Origin: an uncultured Bacteroidales bacterium
GTDB taxonomy: Bacteria > Bacteroidota > Bacteroidia > Bacteroidales > UBA932
Assembly (NCBI GenBank): GCA_900546395.1
Contig: URDD01000033.1
Span: 1-28,753, forward strand
DNA: 28,753 nucleotides
Direction of reading: 5' to 3'
A program made the position numbers and the translations under genes. The notes beneath the pieces were generated by a model. It was given only the letters and a program-made list of their open reading frames with translations, made no database searches and was not told where the DNA came from. Positions 8,354-16,338 of this stretch are shown here, in pieces; position 1 is the first letter of the stretch; the number at the start of each line of letters is the position of its first letter.

Positions 8354-8594
8354 AAACAAGGCAGTTGCGTTTCTGAAAAAGGCAGGTATTTTTCCTTTTG
8401 TCATGCTTATAAGATTCTATCAGGTCTGCATATCTCCATTAAAGCCGCCTTCATGCAGATTCACTCCGACCTGCTCCCAATATGCTTTGGAAGCCTTCCG
8501 CAAACACGGTCCGTTCAAAGGCCTCTGGCTTACAATACGGCGGCTCTCCCGCTGTCACCCGTTAGGCGGAAGCGGATATGACCCGGTTCCTTAA
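8334..8594 (+). CDS. yidD: Membrane protein insertion efficiency factor YidD
   Basis: An 86-residue protein that aids YidC-dependent insertion of inner-membrane proteins and lies on the inner face of the membrane through an amphipathic helix. The conserved core is visible: RFYQVCISPLKPPSC, then RFTPTCSQYALEAFRKHG and CHPLGGSGYDPVP at the C-terminus, with the family's three cysteines. The start ATG lies inside rnpA, and the 20-bp overlap points to coupled translation. The length is typical. Confidence 0.95.
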   Translation: MKNGKTENKAVAFLKKAGIFPFVMLIRFYQVCISPLKPPSCRFTPTCSQYALEAFRKHGPFKGLWLTIRRLSRCHPLGGSGYDPVP

Positions 8595-8608
8595 ATTCAC
8601 CTTCAGAA

Positions 8609-9310
8609 ATGCCGAAAAAAGAAAACATACAGAAGATGTTTGATGACATCGCTCCGGAATATGACAAACTGAACCATATAATGTCTTTCGAAATAGACAG
8701 AAGATGGAGGAAAGCAGCAGTCAGCAGGATTATAGACAAAGACAGGACGCTTGAAATACTTGACGTTGCCTGCGGAACCGGAGACTTTTCCATAGAAATC
8801 GCCAGAAAGGCAAAGCAGGGAAGCCACATAACAGGCGTTGACATCTCTGCCGGGATGCTGGAAATAGGTAATAAAAAAGTGGCAGCAAACGGATTGTCTG
8901 CAACAATACATCTTGAACAGGGCGACTGTGAGCATCTTATATTCACGGACGCCACATTCGACCGAGTATCAGTAGCCTTCGGCGTAAGAAATTTCGAAAA
9001 TCTGGAAGCCGGACTAAAGGAAATGAGACGAGTCCTCAAATCAGGAGGAAAAGCTGTTATTCTGGAACTTTCAGTACCGGAAAACCGGTTTCTTCTTGCG
9101 TTATACAAGATATATGCTTTTAAAATCCTACCGGCTATCGGAAGTGCAATTTCTGGTAATAAGGGAGCTTATGAATACCTTCCTGCATCTGTCCTGAAAT
9201 TTCCAGGAGAGGAGGAATTCAAAAAGATAATGTCCGGCTGTGGTTTCAGAAACATTAAAACCAGGTCATTTACATTCGGAGCCTGCAGAATGTATGTCGG
9301 AGAAAAGTAG
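8609..9310 (+). CDS. ubiE: Demethylmenaquinone methyltransferase
   Basis: Methylates demethylmenaquinone to menaquinone with SAM (also named MenG), the last step of the pathway. The protein has 233 residues. Family marks are the FDDIAPEYDKLNHIMSF segment (residues 11-27), the SAM-binding DVACGTGDF (52-60), the later GVDISAGMLEIG and the AFGVRNFENLEAGL segment. It begins 14 bp after yidD and appears to end the six-gene plus-strand run. menA, which makes its substrate, is convergent and only 40 bp away. Since ubiquinone genes are absent here and Bacteroidota use menaquinone, the MenG role is favoured over UbiE. Confidence 0.94.
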   Translation: MPKKENIQKMFDDIAPEYDKLNHIMSFEIDRRWRKAAVSRIIDKDRTLEILDVACGTGDFSIEIARKAKQGSHITGVDISAGMLEIGNKKVAANGLSATIHLEQGDCEHLIFTDATFDRVSVAFGVRNFENLEAGLKEMRRVLKSGGKAVILELSVPENRFLLALYKIYAFKILPAIGSAISGNKGAYEYLPASVLKFPGEEEFKKIMSGCGFRNIKTRSFTFGACRMYVGEK

Positions 9311-9350
9311 CGGTTTTCTGAACATAACAGTATTTTCCTGATTGAAGAAT

Positions 9351-10265
9351 CTAGAAAAGCAGGTATGCTACAAAGCCGAAGCCCGCTGTCAGAGCAAAAA
9401 GCAAGGTAGCCACTGAAAGCTGGGGAAGCATCCTGTCGAGTGATTTTCCAGAACTCCTCCATACACTAACGGCATTAGTCACAAATAACGGAAGAGTAAG
9501 AACAAAAAGATAGTGCCACCAGTCGAACATTCTTAAAGAAGCATAAGCTATCATCGCAGCCCATCCAGTAAGCAATAGTACCGTATGATATACCTTTGCC
9601 CATTTCTCTCCTATAATCAAAGGTAATGTACGGCGTGTCCTTTCATCGCTTTTCATATCCCTGATATTGTTTATATTCAATACACCGACGCTGAAAAAGC
9701 CTATTGCTGAAGCAGGCAAAAGCAGAATCCATGACCTTATCTCATGCGCAGCGACAAAGTATGCACCGAGAACAGCCACGACTCCAAAAAAAAGAAAGAC
9801 TGACAAATCACCGAATCCCTTATAGCCGTAAGGGTTTCGCCCGAGTGTATATCTCATGGCACCTGAAATGGCAACAACTCCAAGCATAATGAGAAGTACC
9901 GGCTCCAAAGCCATAAAAGTTCCGAAAGAAAACCATATCATAGCAAGTCCCGATGCACAGCAAAGCAAAACACAGGCTGCAATCATAATACGCAGGTCTG
10001 AAACAGAAAGCCCACCGGAAACCAAGGAATAGGTCGGTCCGAGACGGTCTGACAAGAGGTCTGTTCCGTGAAGATAGTCTCCCAATTCATTTGAAAGGTT
10101 GGACAAAATCTGAAGCAGCACCGTAGTCAGGACCGTGAATAAAATGACCTGCGGTCTGACTGAATAATCAGCGACAGCAAGCATTATTCCCATTGAAACT
10201 CCTGCTACGGAAAGAGGCAAAGTACGAAGCCTCATCGCTTTTATACAAAATCCTGCTTTTTTCAT
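9351..10265 (-). CDS. menA: 1,4-dihydroxy-2-naphthoate polyprenyltransferase
   Basis: An integral membrane prenyltransferase of the UbiA superfamily that joins a polyprenyl chain to 1,4-dihydroxy-2-naphthoate, giving demethylmenaquinone. The protein has 304 residues with about eight or nine membrane helices. Two Asp-rich motifs that bind Mg-diphosphate are present: NELGDYLHGTD (about residues 59-69) and NNIRDMKSDERTRR (about 199-212). The NPYGYKGFGDLSVFLFFG segment (about 144-161) is typical of MenA. The start ATG is 10263-10265 (MKKAGFCIKAMRLRTLP). It is convergent with ubiE. No convincing consensus promoter was found in the AC-rich gap upstream. Confidence 0.95.
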   Translation of the reverse strand: MKKAGFCIKAMRLRTLPLSVAGVSMGIMLAVADYSVRPQVILFTVLTTVLLQILSNLSNELGDYLHGTDLLSDRLGPTYSLVSGGLSVSDLRIMIAACVLLCCASGLAMIWFSFGTFMALEPVLLIMLGVVAISGAMRYTLGRNPYGYKGFGDLSVFLFFGVVAVLGAYFVAAHEIRSWILLLPASAIGFFSVGVLNINNIRDMKSDERTRRTLPLIIGEKWAKVYHTVLLLTGWAAMIAYASLRMFDWWHYLFVLTLPLFVTNAVSVWRSSGKSLDRMLPQLSVATLLFALTAGFGFVAYLLF

Positions 10266-10270
10266 AAAAT

Positions 10271-10420
10271 ATGGCTTTAAACAACCTACAACTACTAAAA
10301 CAACAAGTGAAACAACAAAACAAACAACAATCCGACAAAAGAAAATGGCGACATTTGTCGCGGTTAAGAATCTTATTCGTCTCTTTCTGCGGAGAGCTGA
10401 AACCCGCAGAATTTCTCTAA
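10271..10420 (+). CDS. Possible small ORF, 49 residues, doubtful
   Basis: ATG 10271 to TAA 10418-10420 encodes 49 residues starting MALNNLQLLKQQVKQQNKQQ, then a basic stretch (SDKRKWRHLSRLR) and a short hydrophobic part (ILFVSF). It is divergent from menA, only 5 bp away, and stops 9 bp before a strong terminator. I do not recognise it. Against it: codon choice (CTA, CAA) differs from neighbouring genes, no TAnnTTTG promoter precedes it, and much of its second half folds into hairpins. It may instead be untranslated spacer or a small RNA. Confidence 0.2.
   Translation: MALNNLQLLKQQVKQQNKQQSDKRKWRHLSRLRILFVSFCGELKPAEFL
10348..10411. other. Consecutive hairpins in the menA-GT2 gap
   Basis: Two stem-loops lie close together: GCGAC/GTCGC with a 4-nt loop (10348-10361), and TTCTGCGG/CCGCAGAA (10385-10392 with 10404-10411) with an 11-nt loop. 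A weaker TTCTC/GAGAA follows, then the terminator at 10430-10464. The arrangement could be a short plus-strand RNA ending at the terminator, or structure in a menA leader on the minus strand. The bases 10280-10330 before it are AC-rich low complexity. Confidence 0.3.
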
Positions 10421-10429
10421 GGAGAATTT

Positions 10430-10464
10430 AAAAAAGGAGTTCCCGTGACGGGCACTCCTTTTTT
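10430..10464. terminator. Strong bidirectional rho-independent terminator
   Basis: AAAAAAGGAGT (10430-10440) pairs with ACTCCTTTTTT (10454-10464), and an inner CCCG/CGGG stem continues it. It gives a T run on both strands. On the minus strand it ends the lepA-GT2 operon, and the GT2 stop codon (10463-10465) overlaps its first bases. It would also stop any plus-strand transcript from the preceding gap. Confidence 0.9.
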
Positions 10465-11293
10465 ACTTTATAAAAGCTTTCGGAAACAACACCTTCAAGT
10501 TTATTGAGACAAAGTGAAGCGCAGCCATTATAATGCCGCAACATCGTCTGTCATAAAGGAACTGCTCTCCAAATGGCCTTCCTTTCGGACTCAGCAAGGC
10601 TGAATACCGTTCTTTCAGACTGAAAGAACGATTCCTCCATTTTGGAACTCCCGGATTGCGGTCACAGAATGCCAGAATACCCGGAGCTACCACTTCAGTA
10701 ATCCCTTTTTTCATAGCTCTTATTCCATAATCGTAATCACCGAAACTATGGGTATAGCTTGGATCCATAGTTCCAAGCTGCCTGAACACATAATCAGGAA
10801 TCAGAACCAGGTTTCCATTGAATATATCACATGCAACAGGAATCGTATCATCCGGCCTAATTATCCTGCCGCTACGGGTCCTGCCGCCATAAGACAGTCT
10901 GCCTGAAGAATCTGTAGCTGTTCCGACAACTATAGCACGATGCCCAAGCGAGGCTGAGTTTTCAAGCAACGTCATAAATGCTCCCGGACTGAGCATCGTA
11001 TCGTCATTCAGCCAGAGATAGAAGTCATAATGCTGTCTGGCTGCTTCATTCCAAGCGGCACACATTCCCCTGTTCCAAAAAAGATTTCCGTTCCCGTGTA
11101 TGACAATTACCTCCGGAAACAAAGCGGCTACTGCCTCTGCTGTACCGTCTGTACACCCGTCTTCCGTCAGATATATGTCAAATTTGTATTTGCCTGATGC
11201 CCGGAATGCCTCTATCTGCCTGTAGCATAAAGAAAGGCAACTCAGTGTACTGTCCTTCCTGTTAAATACAGACAATAAGACCGCTACATTCAT
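10463..11293 (-). CDS. Glycosyltransferase family 2 (GT-A fold)
   Basis: A soluble glycosyltransferase of 276 residues, probably acting on the cytoplasmic face during cell-surface glycan synthesis. The N-terminus MNVAVLLSVFNRKDSTLSCL fits GT2 nucleotide-sugar binding. It is followed by YLTEDGCTDGT (the EDG position) and FYLWLNDDT, where the DD is the likely metal-binding DxD equivalent. A GDYDYGIRAMKKG segment near residue 190 matches the acceptor-side ED motif of relatives. I start it at ATG 11293; a GTG at 11302 in frame would add three residues. It lies about 20 bp after lepA with no promoter between, so it is probably co-transcribed. Donor and acceptor cannot be told from sequence. Confidence 0.85.
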   Translation of the reverse strand: MNVAVLLSVFNRKDSTLSCLSLCYRQIEAFRASGKYKFDIYLTEDGCTDGTAEAVAALFPEVIVIHGNGNLFWNRGMCAAWNEAARQHYDFYLWLNDDTMLSPGAFMTLLENSASLGHRAIVVGTATDSSGRLSYGGRTRSGRIIRPDDTIPVACDIFNGNLVLIPDYVFRQLGTMDPSYTHSFGDYDYGIRAMKKGITEVVAPGILAFCDRNPGVPKWRNRSFSLKERYSALLSPKGRPFGEQFLYDRRCCGIIMAALHFVSINLKVLFPKAFIK

Positions 11294-11313
11294 TATACTC
11301 ACGATTCACAAGG

Positions 11314-13101
11314 TTAGTCAAGTTTAAGGACAGCCATAAAGGCGCTCTGCGGAACTTCCACAGTGCCTATCTGACGCATTCTCTTCTTTCCCTGTTTCTG
11401 CTTTTCCAGCAATTTCCTTTTTCTGGAAATATCTCCGCCATAACATTTGGCTGTAACATCCTTTCGGACAGCTTTCACTGTTTCTCTTGCTATAATTTTT
11501 GCACCGATTGCAGCCTGTATGGCAATATCGAACTGCTGTCTTGGAATCAGTTCCTTAAGTTTCTCACATATTTTTCTTCCGAAATCATAAGCGTGATCGA
11601 CATGTATAAGACTTGAAAGTGCATCCGCAGGTTCACCATTGAGAAGAATATCAAGTTTGACAAGTTTCGCATCACGGAAACCTATAATATGGTAATCAAA
11701 AGAAGCATAACCTTTAGAGATAGACTTCAACTTGTCATAAAAATCAAATACAATCTCTGACAGAGGCATCTCATAAGTCAGTTCAAGTCTGTCAGATGTG
11801 ATATAATGCTGATTTACAAGCAGCCCCCTTTTATCAAGACACAACTTCATTATAGGCCCGTAAAACTCGGATTTTGAAATTACCTGTGCCCTGATATAAG
11901 GCTCCTCTATCCTGTCTATCAAAGTTGCGGCAGGCAAACCTGAAGGATTGTGGACATCAACGACACTGCCCTGTGTCGTATATACTTTATATGAAACGTT
12001 TGGAACTGTAGTGATAACATCCATACCAAACTCTCTGTAAAGCCTTTCCTGGACTATTTCCAAATGAAGCAAGCCAAGGAATCCACATCTGAAACCGAAT
12101 CCTAACGCCAGCGACGACTCCGGCTCGAAAACAAGTGATGCATCATTCAACTGAAGTTTCTCTATGGATGAACGTAACTCCTCATATTGGTCTGTTTCCA
12201 CAGGATATACTCCGGCAAAAAGCATCGGCTTAACCTCCTCAAATCCTGCAATTGCCTGAGAACAAGGACGTTCAACATGTGTAATCGTATCTCCAACCTT
12301 AACTTCCGCCGCAGTCTTTATTCCTGATATGATATATCCCACACTTCCGCACGGAATCTCTTTTCTTGGATCAAGTTTCATCTTCAGTACTCCGATTTCG
12401 TCAGCCTCATACTCTTTTCCTGTATTGAAGAACTTAACTTTCTCACCTGTCTTTATCGTACCGTTAACTACCTTGAAATATGCTATGATTCCTCTGAAAG
12501 AATTGAAAACAGAGTCAAAGATAAGAGCCTGGAGAGGAGCCTCCGGATCTCCTGAAGGCGCCGGTATTCTCTCCACAATCGCATCAAGAATGTCACGCAC
12601 CCCTTCTCCGGTCTTTCCGGACGCACACAAAATCTCTTCATGCTTGCACCCCAGAAGGTCTACCACCTGATCTGATACGACATCTACCATTGCGGAATCC
12701 ATATCTATTTTATTCAGGACAGGAATGATTTCAAGATTATGCTCAATAGCCAGGTACAGATTTGAAATAGTCTGGGCCTGAATACCCTGAGTAGCATCCA
12801 CTATAAGCAAGGCGCCTTCACAGGAAGCTATTGCACGCGACACTTCATAAGAAAAATCGACATGCCCCGGAGTATCAATCAGGTTCAGTACATATTTCTC
12901 ACCTTTGTAGGTATAATCCATCTGAATCGCATGGCTCTTGATAGTAATTCCTTTTTCCTTTTCAAGATCCATAGAATCCAGCACCTGCGACTCCATGTCG
13001 CGTGAACTGAGAGTGTCTGTTATTTCGATCATCCTGTCTGCAAGAGTACTTTTCCCGTGATCGATATGAGCAATGATACAAAAGTTTCTGGTGTTCTTCA
13101 T
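11314..13101 (-). CDS. lepA: Elongation factor 4 (LepA GTPase)
   Basis: Ribosome-associated GTPase of the translation-factor class; the E. coli protein influences ribosome assembly and translocation. The protein has 595 residues, as usual. GTPase motifs are AHIDHGKST (11-19), DTPGHVDF (76-83) and NKID (130-133). The C-terminus has the LepA-specific KCYGGDISRKRKLLEKQK segment ending close to AVLKLD. I chose ATG 13101 (MKNTRNFCII) over the in-frame ATG at 13134, because the -7 promoter box (13132-13139) overlaps the latter. It heads an operon with the GT2 gene. Confidence 0.97.
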   Translation of the reverse strand: MKNTRNFCIIAHIDHGKSTLADRMIEITDTLSSRDMESQVLDSMDLEKEKGITIKSHAIQMDYTYKGEKYVLNLIDTPGHVDFSYEVSRAIASCEGALLIVDATQGIQAQTISNLYLAIEHNLEIIPVLNKIDMDSAMVDVVSDQVVDLLGCKHEEILCASGKTGEGVRDILDAIVERIPAPSGDPEAPLQALIFDSVFNSFRGIIAYFKVVNGTIKTGEKVKFFNTGKEYEADEIGVLKMKLDPRKEIPCGSVGYIISGIKTAAEVKVGDTITHVERPCSQAIAGFEEVKPMLFAGVYPVETDQYEELRSSIEKLQLNDASLVFEPESSLALGFGFRCGFLGLLHLEIVQERLYREFGMDVITTVPNVSYKVYTTQGSVVDVHNPSGLPAATLIDRIEEPYIRAQVISKSEFYGPIMKLCLDKRGLLVNQHYITSDRLELTYEMPLSEIVFDFYDKLKSISKGYASFDYHIIGFRDAKLVKLDILLNGEPADALSSLIHVDHAYDFGRKICEKLKELIPRQQFDIAIQAAIGAKIIARETVKAVRKDVTAKCYGGDISRKRKLLEKQKQGKKRMRQIGTVEVPQSAFMAVLKLD

Positions 13102-13131
13102 CACACTTATATATAATGACAAAATATCTTG

Positions 13132-13139
13132 CAAAGATA
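13132..13139 (-). promoter_or_regulatory. Promoter -7 box of lepA
   Basis: The reverse strand reads TATCTTTG followed by CA, a full TAnnTTTG match, about 30 bp upstream of the chosen lepA start. It overlaps an upstream in-frame ATG, which settles the start. No -33 element at standard spacing is clear. Confidence 0.65.
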
Positions 13140-13376
13140 AGCAGAAATTTCAAAACAGATTCCACTCAGAAATGCGAAGAACATAGCATATCTCCAATAA
13201 TACTGTATTTTATAAATAAAAGCATATTTTCGAAAAGAAATGAAATAAATTGAAAAGAAAAGAAAAATATCACAATACATTATGAATCAAATACAAAACT
13301 CTTGCCTTCAATTATCCCAAAGAAAAAACTATTTTCAATTTATCAGGAAATCTTCTTTATTTCCATATATTTTAAT

Positions 13377-13384
13377 TATTTTTG
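13377..13384 (+). promoter_or_regulatory. Promoter -7 box of the transketolase operon
   Basis: TATTTTTG matches TAnnTTTG, 45 bp before the ATG at 13430. The upstream 50 bp is AT-rich, but no TTTG occurs at the expected distance. Confidence 0.5.
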
Positions 13385-13429
13385 TCGGGATTGGCATTAA
13401 ATGACAACTAATTCACAACAAATTATACA

Positions 13430-14278
13430 ATGGCAACAACTGACGAATTGAAAAAAATCGCCTCACAAGTGAGGAGAGATATCATCAGAATGGTATCGGC
13501 AGCAAAATCCGGCCACCCGGGAGGCTCAATGAGCAGCGCTGATTTTCTTGCAGCACTTTATTTTGGCGGAGTTATGAAACACGACCCGGCAACCTGGACA
13601 CGCAGCGGAAAAGGTCAGGACATATTCATATTGTCCGCAGGACACCTGACACCTGTCTATTACTCTCTCCTGGCACGCGCAGGCTATTTTCCTATATCAG
13701 AACTTGCAACTTTCAGAAAATTCGGATCAAGGCTTCAGGGACACCCGTCAATAGAAAGAGGACTTCCGGGAGTATTTCAGGCATCAGGATCACTTGGACA
13801 AGGGATTTCAGCAGCAGCAGGTGCAGCACTTGCAAAAAAAATGGACAAAGAACCGGAATATGTCTATGTCCTTGCAGGAGACGGAGAAAGCGAAGAAGGC
13901 CAGATATGGGAAGCAGCAATGTTTGCCGCACACCACAAACTGGACAACCTGATTGCAATGACAGACTGGAACAGACAGCAGATTGACGGAAATATAGAGG
14001 ATGTTGCCGGTGTAGGAAACCTTAAAGTAAAATGGGAATCATTCGGCTGGACTGTCATATCATGCGACGGACACTGCTTCGACAGCATACTTGACGCATT
14101 CAGGCAGGCAAAGGAGCAGACAGGCAAAGGAAAGCCTGTAATGATCCTTATGAACAGCGACATGGGACACGGCGTTGATTTTATGGCAGGCACACACAAA
14201 TGGCATGGAAAGGCCCCTTCTGCAGAACAATGCGCCGAAGCACTTTCGCAGCTTGAAGAAACACTCGGAGATTTTTAA
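13430..14278 (+). CDS. Transketolase, N-terminal subunit
   Basis: First half of a split transketolase, which with the next gene moves two-carbon ketol units in the non-oxidative pentose phosphate pathway. The 282-residue protein carries the diphosphate and Mg side of the thiamine diphosphate site. It shows SGHPGGSMSSADFLAALYF near residues 27-45, GSLGQGISAAAGAAL near 120-134 and GDGESEEGQIWEAAMFA at about 150-166. It closes with MGHGVDFMAGTHKWHGKAP. The C-terminal half follows after 21 bp. A split enzyme is common in Bacteroidota and many other bacteria, so this is not a broken gene. Confidence 0.93.
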   Translation: MATTDELKKIASQVRRDIIRMVSAAKSGHPGGSMSSADFLAALYFGGVMKHDPATWTRSGKGQDIFILSAGHLTPVYYSLLARAGYFPISELATFRKFGSRLQGHPSIERGLPGVFQASGSLGQGISAAAGAALAKKMDKEPEYVYVLAGDGESEEGQIWEAAMFAAHHKLDNLIAMTDWNRQQIDGNIEDVAGVGNLKVKWESFGWTVISCDGHCFDSILDAFRQAKEQTGKGKPVMILMNSDMGHGVDFMAGTHKWHGKAPSAEQCAEALSQLEETLGDF

Positions 14279-14299
14279 TTTTGTAAAAGAAAGATTGCA

Positions 14300-15253
14300 A
14301 TGAAAAAATATACAGATACAGGCAAAAAAGACACTCGCAGCGGTTTTGGAGCAGGCCTTTATGAAGCAGGAAAACGCCATCCTGAAGTAGTGGCAATGAC
14401 TGCCGACCTGATAGGCTCTGTAAAAATGGAAAATTTCATCAAGGATTTTCCAGAGAGATTTGTTCAATGCGGAATCGCAGAAGCAAATATGATAGGAGCG
14501 GCAGCAGGAATAGCACTTACCGGAAAAACTGTCTTCGCCGCATCATTTGCAGAGTTCGTAACAGGCAGAGTATATGACCAGATCCGTCAGGAAGTATCTT
14601 ACGGTCATACAAATGTGAAAATCGCCGCTTCACATGCGGGAATCACTCTTGGAGAAGACGGCGCCACACACCAGACAATGGAAGACATTGCCCTGATGCG
14701 CGCTCTGCCTGGAATGGTCGTTATCAATCCTTGCGACTACAACCAGACAAAAGCTGCGACAATTGCAGCAGCTGAATATGACGGACCTGTATATCTCAGG
14801 TTCGGCAGACCGGCCGTTCCTAATTTTACACCTGAAGACCAGAAGTTCGAAATAGGAAAGGCCATTATGATGAACGAGGGAAAAGACGTGACTATCATCG
14901 CCACTGGACACCTTGTATGGGAAGCGCTCAAAGCTGCAGAGATACTTGAGTCAGAAGGCATTTCCGCAGAAGTGATAGATATTGCTACTATCAAGCCTCT
15001 TGATACTGAAGCAATAGTAAAATCCGCAGCAAAGACAAGGGCGGTTGTTTGTGCAGAAGAGCATAATATGGCAGGCGGCCTCGGAGAACTCGTTGCCGGA
15101 GCGCTGGCAGCCGAACTTCCTACACCGATAGAGTACATAAACGGCAGGGACAAGTTTGGACAAAGCGGTACCCCAGCAGAGCTGATGGCCGCATACGGAC
15201 TTGATGCCGAGCATATTGCCGATGCAGCAAAAAAGGCTATAACAAGAAAATAA
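14300..15253 (+). CDS. Transketolase, C-terminal subunit
   Basis: Second half of the split transketolase (317 residues), with the pyrimidine-binding and C-terminal domains. FVQCGIAEANMIGAAAGIAL (about residues 54-73) contains the conserved Glu that activates thiamine diphosphate. VSYGHTNVKIAASHAG and EDGATHQTMEDIALMRALPG follow. The last third (from about 190) is the transketolase C domain, ending near KFGQSGTPAELM. A 21-bp gap to the first subunit implies co-expression. The sigma-factor gene begins only 6 bp after the stop, so this transcript may run into it. Confidence 0.93.
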   Translation: MKKYTDTGKKDTRSGFGAGLYEAGKRHPEVVAMTADLIGSVKMENFIKDFPERFVQCGIAEANMIGAAAGIALTGKTVFAASFAEFVTGRVYDQIRQEVSYGHTNVKIAASHAGITLGEDGATHQTMEDIALMRALPGMVVINPCDYNQTKAATIAAAEYDGPVYLRFGRPAVPNFTPEDQKFEIGKAIMMNEGKDVTIIATGHLVWEALKAAEILESEGISAEVIDIATIKPLDTEAIVKSAAKTRAVVCAEEHNMAGGLGELVAGALAAELPTPIEYINGRDKFGQSGTPAELMAAYGLDAEHIADAAKKAITRK

Positions 15254-15259
15254 GAGTCA

Positions 15260-15799
15260 ATGTCTGATCGGGAGATAATGGAAATCTACCGTAGCGGTGC
15301 TCAAGAACAGGCGTTCAACCTTATTGTAAAAAAATATGGAGAACGACTTTATTGGCATATCCGAAGATTTACCTGCTCCCATGAAGATACAGACGACCTG
15401 CTGCAGGAGACTTTTACTAAAATATGGACCGCGCTTCCTTCTTTCAGGGAGGATGCGCGGCTTTTTACTTGGATTTACAGGATTGCGACAAATGAATCTC
15501 TTAATTATTTAAGAAAGAGAAAAGCCATGACTTTGTTTTCTTCAGGAAGTATTATTGAAGATATGGAAAAAAGGATTGATTCTGACCCGTATTTCAGCGG
15601 AAATGAGCTTCAGCGCATCCTTATGAAGTCCATACAAAAACTTCCAGACAAGCAAAAAACCGTATTCACAATGAGGTATTTTGACGAACTGAGTTACGAT
15701 GAGATTTCTGAAATTACAGGAAACTCAGTCGGTTCATTGAAAGTCTCATACCACCTTGCCTACAAAAAAATCAAATCAGCCATTGAAAACGTCCTGTAA
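15260..15799 (+). CDS. ECF-type RNA polymerase sigma factor
   Basis: An alternative sigma factor of 179 residues. Region 2 spans about residues 20-90, with DLLQETFTKIWTALPSF and the -10-reading segment FTWIYRIATNESLNYLRKRK. Region 4 spans about 128-179, with LPDKQKTVFTMRYFDELSYD and EISEITGNSVGSLKVSYHLA, a helix-turn-helix that reads the -35 site. Region 3 is absent, as in ECF sigmas. It is followed by a one-helix membrane protein and a Spy-like periplasmic protein, which suggests an envelope-sensing unit. It may be read from the transketolase operon at a basal level. Confidence 0.93.
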   Translation: MSDREIMEIYRSGAQEQAFNLIVKKYGERLYWHIRRFTCSHEDTDDLLQETFTKIWTALPSFREDARLFTWIYRIATNESLNYLRKRKAMTLFSSGSIIEDMEKRIDSDPYFSGNELQRILMKSIQKLPDKQKTVFTMRYFDELSYDEISEITGNSVGSLKVSYHLAYKKIKSAIENVL

Positions 15800-15842
15800 A
15801 TTCATGAAATTAAAAATCTTGAAAAGTTTCAGACATCCTCTT

Positions 15843-15865
15843 AACTTTTGCCATACGGACGTGTC
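15843..15865 (+). promoter_or_regulatory. Candidate ECF-sigma promoter before the anti-sigma-like gene
   Basis: AACTTTT (15843-15849) followed, 14 bp after AAC, by CGTGTC (15860-15865) resembles the AAC ... CGTC form of ECF promoters. It lies in the 116-bp gap between the sigma gene and its putative regulator. The match is by eye and approximate; transcript mapping would be needed to accept it. Confidence 0.35.
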
Positions 15866-15915
15866 AAAATAAAGGTTGCAGGAAGAGTCCTTTTGTGGAA
15901 TTAAAAAAATAAACG

Positions 15916-16338
15916 ATGGACATATTACAGACAGATAAAAACCTGAAAAGGATGCCATACAGGCTTCCGGAAGGTTATTTGGCAGACTTGACGGAGCAGC
16001 TTGCCAAACAACGTCATGAAATTCCTGCAGAAACGGCAGAGCAGAGAACTCTATGGCAGATTCTTGCACCATACGCAGCCATGGCAGCAATGTTCACAAT
16101 TATAGCACTGGGAGGAAAAACTCTTGCTGAAATGACCGGACATCGGAAAGGGTGGACCGAACAAGACGAGTTTATCTATACGGAACTCATGCCCGTTACA
16201 GGACCTTCCGACCAGCTCTACGGTTTGAGCGATAGCGAATACATCGCTGAAACTGAACCGTCAGACAACGATATAGTAGAATATCTCATTTATTCCGGAG
16301 TTTCAATAGAAGAAATAAACTTTGATGATTATGAATAA
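15916..16338 (+). CDS. Putative membrane anti-sigma factor (unrecognised family)
   Basis: A 140-residue protein with no family that I can name with confidence. It has a short, charged N-terminal part with LKRMPYRLPEGYLADLTEQL (residues 10-29), a pattern often seen at the start of small Bacteroidota proteins placed after ECF sigma genes. One hydrophobic segment follows (ILAPYAAMAAMFTIIALGG, about 49-67), then a very acidic C-terminal part ending IEEINFDDYE. This suggests cytoplasmic N-terminus, one membrane pass and periplasmic tail. It sits between the sigma gene and the Spy-like gene, overlapping the latter by 8 bp. An anti-sigma role is inferred from position and topology only; no zinc-binding HxxxCxxC motif is present. 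Confidence 0.6.
   Translation: MDILQTDKNLKRMPYRLPEGYLADLTEQLAKQRHEIPAETAEQRTLWQILAPYAAMAAMFTIIALGGKTLAEMTGHRKGWTEQDEFIYTELMPVTGPSDQLYGLSDSEYIAETEPSDNDIVEYLIYSGVSIEEINFDDYE

Larger units (their letters stand above)
13102..13429. other. AT-rich divergent intergenic region, lepA / transketolase
   Basis: A 328-bp stretch without a gene. It holds the lepA promoter at its left end and a transketolase promoter at its right end. The middle is AT-rich, with a purine run of GAAA-like units around 13233-13268. I saw no coding frame, tRNA or strong hairpin. Confidence 0.7.

Noticed and set aside
10280..10330. CAA-rich stretch that might be a repeat array
   Set aside because: The units are irregular in length and sequence. 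It is low-complexity DNA, not a tandem or CRISPR array.
13102..13134. Upstream in-frame ATG for lepA at 13134
   Set aside because: It overlaps the -7 box at 13132-13139, and family members begin at the MKNTRNFCIIAHIDHG position.
13430..15253. Transketolase broken into two frames
   Set aside because: The split falls at the usual domain boundary, both genes have proper starts and stops, and split transketolases are common.
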